NCBI GenBank assembly: GCA_026874595.1
Contig: CM049306.1
Location: 40,982,019 to 41,046,018, forward strand
Reading direction: 5' to 3'
Source of the DNA: Sipunculus nudus
Lineage: Eukaryota; Annelida; Sipuncula; Golfingiida; Sipunculidae
Length of the DNA stretch: 64,000 nt
Part shown: positions 13,798 to 26,600 of the stretch, piece by piece
Layout of the letters: each line of letters begins with the position of its first letter
Numbering within the stretch: position 1 is the first letter of the stretch
Program-made: the position numbers and the translations under genes
Notes under the pieces: generated by a model
The model's input: the letters and a program-made list of their open reading frames with translations, nothing else
The model's database searches: none
Told to the model about the DNA's origin: nothing

Positions 13798-16700
13798 CGT
13801 ATTGGCATGTAATTAGGACACTCAGTCCTTTAATGAGTACCTCGTAATATAATGGATAACTAAATTTGTTGTTGTCAATTTCTTGCTGGTCCTCTAAGTT
13901 CACAATTCCCTTCTTGTGTTTTGTTGATGCAATTAAATATCTTCATCACGTACGTATATCAACTACTGGATATAGATAGAGCATGTAACTTAATGCCATA
14001 TGGCTAGACCTCTTCCTTTTCCAGGATTTTGACTTTAATCGATGTGACATACTCAGCACTTTGCTTCTACAAGGATGTGAAGAAGTTTCTATAATTACAC
14101 AGAAAAACAGCATCACCGTTACAAAGGTATAACAATCCGGATTTTTATTTACAAAAGAACGATAAACAACATATAACCCCTTTAAAAGCGTGCACATCAT
14201 TACTGCTATTGCAAGTAGTGGTTGAATGTAAGGAGTAAGGAGAACAACCCTAACGCGATCGACCACTCCATAAGGAGTGAAGTGACCTATCACACGGTAT
14301 ATTCTCAACGTTAGAAACGACCACTTTCTTTGTGTGAAGGATATATATTTTTACGGGGCTTTAACAATAGACAAAAACGCATTAAATATGGAAATTATGA
14401 AATACATTAAGACATTTTGATTTACTGTTTTTTATCGCACTTTTTTTCCAGGATGAACCTGTCCACGATGGTTTTGACGGCCACAAAGCACTTCATTTGA
14501 CACCCCAAGAGGTCCACCTGAAGCTCAAACCAAGTTGGTGTCTCATTCAGCGACATCTATTGGCAGACATGCATACTTCTCACGAACAGCAGTTGCTGAA
14601 GGGTTAAATTATAAGATGAAGACATTCATAAAAATAATGAATCCTAATATAAGTTGCGGTTTCCCATTCACTATGGTGCAAAGAAATATAAAATAAATTT
14701 GGAAAACTGGTAATCTAACTGTATATATGAATCTGATAACACAAGAACAAACACACAGGTCACATAAGATCAAATGTTTCTGTAACCTCGTCCAGGTTGT
14801 AGAAAAAACGTTATTTAGGCTTGCAGCATTGTTTCCCCGACCAAAAGATTAGAAGAAACTGCCATAATGCAAGAAAGGGTATCATGATCGATTAAATTGA
14901 TTGCATTTTTGCATAATCAATCATAAGCGATTATGTATATGCACACCCAAGATGTTATATTATCCCGACATAATATTCTTATTCTGTCAGAGATGTAAGA
15001 AAGACAGGCACAGCATTATAACTTAACCCTGTGCAACGAAAAAGAGTCAACAACCTGGCCATTACCTTGACCTTTCAACGTGATGTACAGGTTATACTGA
15101 ATTTACTCGTTCAATATTTCAGATATAATTCTTTACAGCATATTTCACAGTAATGTAGATGCTACTGGAAAGGGGGGGGGGGGTTCTTAAATTAAACCTA
15201 TGTATCACGTTTCTTTAGTTTAGATATTATACAAATGCATGATTTAATTTAGATGACATATCGTTTTAAGTATATTTATATATGTGTGTATTCCAGACGC
15301 CCCCTTCACTTTCCCCCTGACGTTCCGTCTGGCGGAGAACTATCCAGTAGACTTGTACTATTTGATGGATCTCTCTCGCACGATGAAGGATGATAAGATA
15401 AAACTGGCCGAGCTGGGCTTCAAAATCGGTTAGCTCATTAATATGGCTACCTGTTACAGACACAGATCTTCATCTAATGACTGGCGAATTTTAGGTCTTG
15501 AGAGAAAGTGTTCAGACATTTAGATGCTAGAGATTCTTTTCAGACGTGCTTAGTTGAAATAACCTGTATTAACCGGACCGCAGAATTTTCGAGTTGTATC
15601 ATTATTGAGGTACCCATTTGGTATCCGATTAATAACATGTATGTTCAGACAATAATATTATGTAAATATCCGCTAGACAGCGATATAATTATCAATACTA
15701 AGATGTTTATTTTTACCTACTGTTTGATAAATACTTTATAAATATATATATTTTTATTTGAAGCTGAAGAAATGAAGAGTATTACAAAGGATTTCCGGTT
15801 GGGGTTTGGATCTTTTGTGGACAAAAGCACATGGCCATTTGCCAGAACTGTCCCAGCAGAGTGAGTTATTTTCACCTTTTTCTACCTGTATACGAACACC
15901 TAACAGAGACCTCCTAATGGTAAAATGTTAGGGTTCAAATTAGTGATGGCTTTGATGGGCCTTTACATTGATTTTAAGTTTATATAATGGCTGTTAGGGA
16001 TTAATGTTTTACATGGAATTTAAAAAGAGTATTTATTTTGTCAAATATTTGTTAATATCAGTTGAGATACCTTTTGGCTGAATGGCTATACTTCGATGAA
16101 GATGAATGGATAAGTAATGGTTACAGTAACTTACCAGGCAGGTTCAGCAGAATATTCTATATACAGTCTTCACTAGGGAATTGGCGAATATTAATTTAAT
16201 GGGTTTTCCTCTTCCGGTCCGCGCCAAAATGTTATGGAAATTTCTCTGCGTATGTCCAACCACTCCTCAAAGTTTCCTCGGAATAAGTTTTCTAGTTTAT
16301 AAGTGATCCAGCAAACAATCTAACTAATAGACACAGGGGAAAACATAACCTCATTGACTGAGGTAATATAAGGAGGCGGTAACAGACTGGGTTGGCGGAC
16401 GAAAGAGGCTGAGACACATGGCCATGGCTGCCTTTGTCAAAAGAGTGGGGGGTTGTCCTGAGATGTCGATAAAGCCTTTGACACTGTGACGTCTTCTTAG
16501 CCCCAAATAGTAAGTTGATGTGGTGTGATTGGTGTACATTTACAGGGGACCCAAGTGTTAATTGATATTTTTGGTTGAATTTTTGTGTATCCGAATTGAC
16601 GATTCCTTTGATTTGTAGGTTGGCAAATCCTTGTGTACGTGACAAAGAAACCTGTGTCCCCTTGTATGACTACAAGCATCAGATGGAACTCGGAGATGAT

Positions 16701-19700
16701 CCGGAACTATTCTCTGTATAAACCCTAACATTATCTTGTATAAACATATTTAATTAATGTCCCCAACATATGACAGTCAGTGAATTAATGGATGAGAAAA
16801 GCATGTAAATCTTTAACGATGTGTACCGAAAACTATCTGAGACTGTTCTTATTATAAGTCTTAGTGCTCGGTTGCCGTTTTTCTCCTGTCACTCCCAACA
16901 CACAGACCGCTACTTAATTATTTAGTTATTCTGTTCATTCTCGTCTTTTAGTCACTTGAATTTAACATAGTACACTGCAGGAAAAACAGAACTTTCTACC
17001 TAGGTATACAGTTATGGATGGAGAAGGCGTTCCAGATTTTGGATTGTAATATATTGGAGTCTGGAGAGTTTTAGGACCTATGAGCCTCTGTGTTAAGGAC
17101 GGTACCAGGTATTATGTATCGTCAAGGAGCCTGTCGTTGATATTACTTCGGCCTTGGTCAGGACAAGTGTGTGTAAAAATGGGCATCCCGGTAGAGCTAG
17201 ATGACAGTATGTATACTGTATTTGGTGAAAGTCTGTATCAGACCATTTTCATTTTATTGTGAGTTTGAAGAGATGTACGGAGATGTAGCCATTGTAACAA
17301 TATTGCTTCCTCATTAAGCAATATTTTTACAATGACTACATCTCAGTCCTATATCTTGTTATTTTATTCACTTGTACACAGGAAAGAGTTGACACTGCCG
17401 AGATTTCAGGTAACATGGACGACTTGGAAGGGGGATTGGATGCCCTTATGCAGGTCCTTGTGTGTAAGGTAAATAATTAATTGATATATAATCTGAATAT
17501 ACTGACACCATACTACAAAAGCCACAGTAAAAGTTATTTATTTGTTGTTCTCATATTTTCGGTGGCAAAGGGAAATAATCTGGATATTTATTCTAGTTAC
17601 TTTTCTCCAGCGAAACGATTTGCGGAAACGATAATGTGTTCCATGGCAACAAGCCGTGCAAACGGCAAAATACATTTTTTTATCCAAATGTTAATAGTAA
17701 TAGTATTCCTCCAGAATATATATATATATATCAAGAATAAAAAGTGTCAATTTCACCCTGAATACAAGGTTAGCTTTAAGTAACTGTCCAATTGGCTATG
17801 ATTAAGTTTTCTTCGTTTTGACATTTCTTGGTTATATAGAAGCAGATTGGCTGGAGAGAATCGTCCAGAAAGATTGTGCTGTATTCCTCAGACGGAGGGT
17901 GTCATTTAGCCGGAGACGGACTGGTTTGTCTCCACCTATTTCTGCTTGTATTACTCTAAACATGACTAACTGAGGAGTGCTCCCTTGTCCTGCTGATGAT
18001 ATGTTGACCTGGAATGTTGTCCTGTTCATTTTGTAGTCATGTCTCTGTTACCGTTTTGTTCCTTTTGATGATAGAATGTTCTTATGTTGTTGTTGTTCCT
18101 TGTTTGTCAATTTTGATGTCTGGATGTTGCTCTGTTCATTATATAGTCATGTCCCTGTTACTGTTTTGTTCATTTTGATGATGAGGAAATGTCCTTATGT
18201 TGGTACGTTGTTGTTGCTTTCTTGTTTGTTCATTTTGATGTTGGGACGTTGCTGTGTTCATGCTGTAGTACTCATCCGGTTGTTGTTGAAAAGGTGTTCT
18301 GTTCCTGTTTGTTTGTTCCTGTTGCAATGTAGTTCTTTGTTGTGCTTTTCCATTTGTACTTGTAATTTCCTCCTGTTCCTTGGAATGCAGTAGGTACCGC
18401 ATCAGTCAAAGAAGATATTACTGCTATTGATGTTGCGATCCTCTGTGTACAGTATATTGTCCTGTATTGTAGCACCTAGTCGAAGAACGTGTCACCATGT
18501 TTCTTTTCACTACCTTAATTAAGAGGAATCTCCCCTAAACCCTTTGTCTTAATCAATTGTTACTAGCTACATTGTACCCTCCGAAAAGAATTAAATTAAT
18601 ACATATACATGTTTCTATTCGGGTGCATAGAGTAATTTGAAGCTTTATATTACAGCTGGCTGGTATCGTTGAGCCCAACGATGGACGGTGTCACCTGGAC
18701 GGTGAAGGACTGTACACCCACAGTCTGCTACAGGTAAGACGGTCAGAATGCATAGCCAAAACACAAAGAACATGGCAGGATTTGATGTATGGTTTTAGAG
18801 TTTTTCTTAAAGTGAAAACCATGAAGTACATGTATATATCACGATATTGGCTGAAGTAAAAACCGAATTCTGATAACCCTGGTAACAGAAAATTCTCAAA
18901 GCTAATCTAGGATCATGGTTTAATCCTGAGTGCCAAAGAAAAGACCACAGGACAAAATATGACAGGTTGTAATGTAATAGAATGAAATTAAGCTACATAG
19001 TTAATAGACACAATGGGTATTTTTCGATCAATTAAAGTTTAAATGTCCAGTGTTAGTATCGTTATATTAAGTGGCATTTTGTTGCAGAGCCAAAACTTCA
19101 CTTTTAAGAAGACATTTAAATTTAAATAATTAAAATCCTAGTGGATTTCCCTCAGTATCGCGAATCCATCAATCCTGAATTCCCTTACTTTTCAAAGTGG
19201 TATTATAGACGAGATATTTTCATTTCAAGGAGATAACATTTATGTTAATGTATTACTGTATTGCAGGATTATCCCTCCATCAGTCATATAGCCCGGGAAG
19301 TCTCTGCTAACAATGTGAATGTGATATTTGCCGTGAGTTCAGATCGGTTCGGTGATTATGAACAACTGGCTGCGTTTATCGACGGGTCCACCATAGGGGT
19401 CCTGCTGAATGACTCCAGTAACATAGTGGAACTCATCAAACAGAACTACAAGGTACATCAAAAGTGAATATACCAATTTTACCACGACAAATACAGTGGA
19501 AAAAACAAGACCGGTGACTGTACAACACAAGTGGGTTAGTAATCCGGAAATTGGCAGGCTATTGGATCATCATCTAAAACTCATATGAATACGTACGTTT
19601 GACTTGACGTAACAGCAAGCAAAGTTCACAGCTTTTAACCACTAAACACTCCTATAGTTGTAAAAATTTCCGTTGCTGAAGGAGCACCTTGTTTGGATTC

Positions 19701-20253
19701 CCATCAACTGGGACTCCATCAACGGCATTGATCACTGCAGGTCAAGCAAACGTATGCCAAATCTCATTATATTATCATAAAATGAACCTAATTCCTCGAG
19801 GATAAACATTTTTTTCTATTTATTTTTTTTTCACAAAAAACATGAGGATGTGTGATTTGTTCACAAACTATTGGCAACTCTATGAGCACTGTCAATTTGG
19901 CAGTGACGTCACACACATGGAAATCCCCCGTGACTAAAAATTCTAGATCTCATCAAAAGCTTAATAATTCTGACACTTTCAGCCCAAAATTTCAGGGAAG
20001 AATAAAAACAACATGTATAGCTAGATTCAAGTCATTTCTAAATTGCACCAGCCAATCATATTAGGGCCCAGTCTCTGTTCTGGATAAAATCTACGTTTAC
20101 CTAAGCTGCATTCCTTCATCTTGGCGCTGAAGCGCCTTATTTTCCATCCACAAATGCAGAGCTTTCCGTTACTAATCCCTCTGCTAATTCAGGTTTCAAA
20201 GGGAAATCTATTATACATGTACAGTCTGAATGAATATAACATTACACACACAC

Positions 20254-20286
<33 letters not shown>

Positions 20287-23200
20287 TTGAGAGAGAGAGA
20301 TAGAGGAACCTTCCAATTACGGAAGTTTCGAAACATTCTAAAGAGGTTAATCTTAACGGGTTCTTACACGAATTAAATGAAAAACGTTCCGTGCATCTAT
20401 TTTGTTTACGAGTCAAAATGTTTTTGCACATGCTAACATGCACCCTGGTATTGTGCATCTTTGCATTTTGTTGTGGTACTTTACGTCACATAGGTAGGCT
20501 ATGCTGGGTTAATTTGCATTGCCCAAAATGTCTTGAAACGGATAGCACGTGAAAGGGATATTAAGTTCGATGAGTTGATATATGTGAAAATAATTACAGT
20601 CTGTTCTTGTTGAAATTTGAATTATAGTTTTATAAATCTGACTTCAATGAAAGAATATTCTCCTTAAATAGCATGAATAAAAAAAATACACTTTTCAATT
20701 ATGGATAAAATTAGATTTTTTTTAATGGTGCTGAAAGGGTATCAGCCAGTTTAATTGTGGGTACGTTTGACCTAATTAGAACATACAGCATAATGGGTTG
20801 CAGAAACACAGACTGACGTATTCAGCTACATATTATAACCATTCAGTAATATGGGATGTTTTGGCTATCATCTAGCGTTTGCACGTTGATGTTATTGAAA
20901 ATTTATTATTTCCACTTTATTTTTCAGGATATTGTCTCTCAAGTTGAACTTAAAACTCTGGGAGCGGATGATCTTCAGGTCCAATTTCACACAACGTGCC
21001 TTGGGTAAGATATGAACAGTTTAAAGCAATATTCACCAGAATCAGAAAGGCTGTTGTTAAAGATCAGCCTTTGTTATGGTATATGGGATAATATATCGTG
21101 GTAATGCTTATATATGATAGAACCACACCTGATCAACAGCGCCATCTACCGTTTAGTTTATATTACAAATGTATAAATCCATGCCTCGGGTAAGATATGA
21201 ACAGTTTAAAGCAATATCCACCAGAATCAGAAAGTCTGTTGTTAACGATCAGCCTTTGTTATGGTATATGGAATAATACATCATGGTAATGCTTATATAT
21301 GATAGAACCACACCTGATCAACAGCGCCATCTACCGTTTAGTTTAAATTACAAATGTATAAATCCATGCCTTGGGTAAGAAATGAACAGTTTAAAGCAAT
21401 ATTCACCAGAATCAGAAAGTCTGTTGTTAACGATCAGCCTTTGTTATTGGTTGACGGTATAGTTTATCGTGGTAATGCTCATATATGATAGAACCACACC
21501 TGATCAACAGCGCCATCTACCGTTTAGTTTATATTACAAATGTTACTTCTACATTGCCAAAAAGATTACCAAGATCCCAATTTAAAGAATTCTATGGTAT
21601 GATTCAAGCAACACTTTCGGGATAAACAATATTAATTTAATGAGTGTTCCAGTGTGCTCCGAAACACGTTATAATACAGATTAATTTACATTGCAGAATA
21701 TAAGTTTAGCTATGGTTGGATTATCGTTTACATACTGAAACTAATCTTTACAATTTATAAAGCTTGATCATGCCAGAACCAAATAATTATAACTGCTCAA
21801 ATACATGTAGCTACATGTTATAAATGATATAAATGATATGTTTGTAGTCTTGGAATATATTCTTATGCTTTCAGTTCCGACAAGAAGAAAACGAATTCTT
21901 GCAAGAAGTTGGGTATAGGAAAAAATGTTAGTTTTTTTTTTTAAACTGCGCAGTGTTTATTCATGCATGGAGAGATAAATCCAAAGAAAAGAAAGGTGTC
22001 GCTCAAACGCTTATCCAGTTAGAGGAGTCTGACATCACGCCTTGTAATAATCGCTCCTTTAACAAAGTCATGTAAATAGTTAAGTAAATAATTTTAACAG
22101 AATTAAGGAGAAATATTGAAGAGATATATAGAAAAGATACCAAGTGCAGCCTAAGTTTTCACAATAATGTTGTTTAGGATTGATGGTCAAGACGAGACAT
22201 ATTCTTTTAAATCCAACAGTGAAATGTCGCTGAACATTGGAGGGTCTCAGAAGCGGGAGAGAAGATTCCTATAGCGTCTGTAATGGCTGTTACGGTTGTT
22301 AACTTTTTCCTAGATGGTGAATAAAGTCCGGAATAAAAAGGCCAGACAACATTCTCTAGTAAAGCTAAATTAAAGATCAGACAAACCGGGCATCGTCGTT
22401 GAAACGATGTTAACTCCTGAATATTGTGTTATTTCTTAATGCAGCTCTTTCATGCTTGTCAACAGGTGACCTTTGATGTAACCGTCACCGCCCCTAAATG
22501 CTCATCAGAAAATTCTTCAGGAACAGAGAAGTTGCAGTTCCTGATCTACCCTGTCGGCCTGTCTGACCGTCTACAAGTCAACTTGGAACTTCTCTGTCAG
22601 TGTGACTGTGAGAATCCTGCCGTTGATGTAAGATGTTTTATATTCTTCGGTCTTATTCAGGTTTACTTAAGATCCCCCCCCCAGTGCAAAACCATCGTTT
22701 CTTTATTTTCCTCTATTTTCCCCTGCCACTGTTTGATCCACATCTCGAATACAGATGGTTTTCTTATACTGACCTTTGGTCAGAGTAAGTCCAAGTTGTC
22801 CAACTTGACACTTCGACCTGAAACGTATTTTTGACCTTGACCTTATTTTCAAGGTCGTGAACGACTTAAAACCGATATTATATCATTTTTATAACTGTTT
22901 GGTAATATTATATTGTATTAATCATGCAGCTACTTTTTAAAATCAACTGACATAATCCTGAAATTCATCGACTTATGGGTTACAAGATCTATTTTATTTG
23001 TCGTCTCATAAAAGGAAATAAATCGAGGTTTGTTCCATGCAACAAGCCCAAATGTGCTCAGATACCGACACTTTAAAAATATCTATAGGCAAATAACTTC
23101 AAACATGTGATGTTCATCAAGATGAGCATGGTTGGTATGGACCTTTTGATCACATAATATTAATAACTCAAATTTTGAAACGTAAAATTAAGTGCATATA

Positions 23201-23428
23201 TGGTTTATTCACAGAGAAGCATTATCTACTGTTTATCGAAATGAAAACTAACATGTCTGTATCAAAAACGCATTTGAAATGTGCGAGATATATTCTTGTT
23301 ATTTGGTCAAATTCCAAATTGAACCAACTGAATACAAGGCATTAAATAAATAAATCTGATCACACCAGGCGACCACATAAGATACACACTGGTAAATCTA
23401 ACTTAAAATAGTTGTAATTATGACTTTT

Positions 23429-23493
<65 letters not shown>

Positions 23494-23586
23494 GTGTAAT
23501 CGGATATGAAAATTAAAGTTGTTTTTGAAAGTTCACAAATATCGTTAACAAATCTGAAATTATACCAATTTGAAAGTGGCCAAAAC

Positions 23587-23639
<53 letters not shown>

Positions 23640-26600
23640 TTATTTATATATAAAAGTAATCTGCAATGTTCGTCGATCAAAAATGGATAACAGTTTCGGG
23701 GTGTTTTGTATATAGTGTCGTATATGACGTGTTCACGTACAGAAAATGAAACGAAGCTTGTCACTGTATCACACGGGCGGGGAATCATATCACTGATGAT
23801 AAGAATTTCCTTTATTTAAAACTGTTTCATCATTACAGACGGGAAACAGTAAGAAATGCAGTGAGAGTGGCAAATATGAATGTGGAGCCTGCAAATGTAA
23901 CCATAACAGATACGGGAAATTTTGTCAATGTGATGCCACTGTCGAAGAAACTGTGGACTACACCTATCGCTGTAAAAAGTGAGTCGCTCGAAGTGCCTTT
24001 TAATATTCAAATTTGCATAAAGGAGAAGGGGTTTTCCCAAGGTGCTTTGCTTGTGTAACAGGAAAGTGACACCAAAATAGTACGCGCGAAATTTATTGTA
24101 ATAATTCTTTAAGCAATGCAGATAAAGGTCAAGGTCATACAAATAATCCTCTATCTATAAAAAATCTTGTGGTTTACATTCATTTTCTGTCAATTTTGCA
24201 AAAGTATTTCCAAATCAAGGTCACCTGACCACCCGACTGGAAATGACAAAAGGAGAATCCAGAAGGCTGTGAAACAAAAATGCTTAATATCACCCTTCAG
24301 TGGTCTCTTCTATTTTTAAAAAAAAACTCACTTCCAGTTTGGAATTTTGGGACGGTCGGGGCAACTTGTCACAACTGTCAATCTTCAAATTAATTTTGCC
24401 CCATTTTAAGAAAAATTTTTTGTTTACACTGCACATGCGCATACTTAACAAATGAACCATTTCCCTTTACGTTTTTACTGCAAAACATTCTTGTCCGTGT
24501 AATTAAGGTTGAAACAATTCTAATCCGGTGTCTTTCACTCCTTCACTACATTTTCTTTAGAATTCCAAGTGCACTGTTGGGAAATTATTTATTTACCAAC
24601 AATCCCTTACCTGCAAAGTTGTTATCATGTTAGGACGGTTCTGCTCAGTGGGGCCAAAGCAGGCAAACCTCGCAGTTCTTGCTCCGGTGTTGGAGCCTGG
24701 CAGTTTTTTGACAAAAAAAAAAACACAAGAAAACTGAGAGCGAGATTTTATCTTGATTCTAAATTCAGGTGGTACCTAATAGTGGAACCAGTGACAGTGA
24801 AATAAAAAATATGAGGTGAAGAACGACTGTTTATGTGTAGGCCTACTCCTGTTGCTCGCTGCAATTGGTGTTTAGCAGTGTAGTTTCAATATAAGGAGCT
24901 TTATCACACCTTCCGTTTTCAGTCGTCCCTTTTCTTTTTCAGATAAGAAAAATTGAATAACATGCCTCGTATCTCACTTTGGACTTAATCGTTATAAGGG
25001 TATTGGTTCTTCAAACGTTCTCAAAGAATATATATATAAAAGCAAAGAAAGAAGTGTTAAAAATTTTAGTCGGATGTGGATGCGTCCCCCATTCGTCTGT
25101 CTGACAATACGGTTCTTCTGGACGGTGTTTTGAAACTATAACGTCTAAACAATAATTACTACCATTTGTCACGGCTATTGTTATCTTTAATCCGGGTAGT
25201 TTTTTCTTTCTGATAATGGCATTATGTAGTTCTGATTACTCTCATATTTATTATATTCTTTCTGTTACATATGTATTTTGTTATGGTGCACATGTTAGTT
25301 TATTGCTTCAGAACTAATACGAGTGAGCCGTGTGAGGGTCACGGTGTGTGCGTTTGTGGAAGCTGTTACTGCTCGCCAATCTCAACCAAAGACCCCAAAC
25401 GGAAGTGGGCGGGGAAATTCTGCGAGTGTGACAACTACAACTGCCCATATTCCCATGGCCAACTCTGCGGGGGTAACCGTCATATTAAATTTTAATTCGG
25501 TTGTGACAATTCTTTATTCTTAAATGGTAAAAAAGTCATCCATTTATTTTAGACGGATTTTACATAAGCTTTAAACCTATTCTAAGGCTTTAAAATTACT
25601 CTAACCATGTGTATGCTACAGCCAAATTGACTTTATAACCATACTGACAGCTCGATAATTATGTTAGATAATAAGATTTGTGTTATATGTGACAATGACT
25701 ATAAAAGATGGGATCATGTGAAGTATCTAGGTGTTAAGATTGATCCTAATCTTTCAATGCATGATTATGTTAGTAGTATATGTCGTGCGGCCTTTCTCGA
25801 GCTCCCCCGTATAGCTTCAATCCGGCGTTTCCTCTCTATTAATGCGTGCTGTCGGCTCATTTGCGACACAGTAATATCTCGCCTGGATTACTGTAATTCA
25901 GTTCTTGCTGTGTTACCTGCAGAGCAAGTCTCGCGGCTACAGATGGTCCAGAATAATGCTGCGCGTCTCATTCTTAAGAAGCGTAAGACCGACCAGCTCC
26001 ATTGGCTTTCCGTCAAGTACCGCAAACAATACAAAATTGCTGTTTTTTGTTTACCGCCGTTTTGATGACTCCCTTCCATCATATTTGACTGAAGAAATAA
26101 TAATGTATCGGCCTTTGCGTACGCTGCGCTCGGCTGGCGGAAATCTTCTTAAAATACAAAAGTGTAATATGAAAATCGGTGAACGTTCCTTCCGTTTCAT
26201 AGCCCCAAAAGTTTGGAATTCACTTCCCATTACACTGAGAAAATCTCCAACTTTTGTATCATTTAAAACTAATTTAAAAACGCACTCTTTTGGCAAGCTT
26301 TTGGTAATTAATATACATCATTTTTTTCTGGGTCAGGCACAGGGAGTAGATTTCCATGAAAGTGTGTGTGAGTATGTGTGTGTGAACTGCGCTGTGAGTC
26401 CGACCATCGGAGAATTGGCGCTATATAAATACTATATTATTATTATTATTATTATTATTATTATCATCATCATCATGGAAAGTAATTAAAGACATGTACA
26501 GCACTTTACCTTAAATCTAGTCCTTGCTTAATATAAAATCTAAGATATATCACCATTAATTCATTTAGAGTCAACATGTTCAGTCACTGTGCAGCGAAGT

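Noticed and set aside
13946-14308. 120-codon minus-strand frame
   Set aside because: Shadow of integrin exon 3 and flanking intron; no family resemblance.
16292-16645. 117-codon minus-strand frame in integrin intron 6
   Set aside because: Overlaps integrin exon 7 on the opposite strand, no recognised family, several overlapping frames of similar length.
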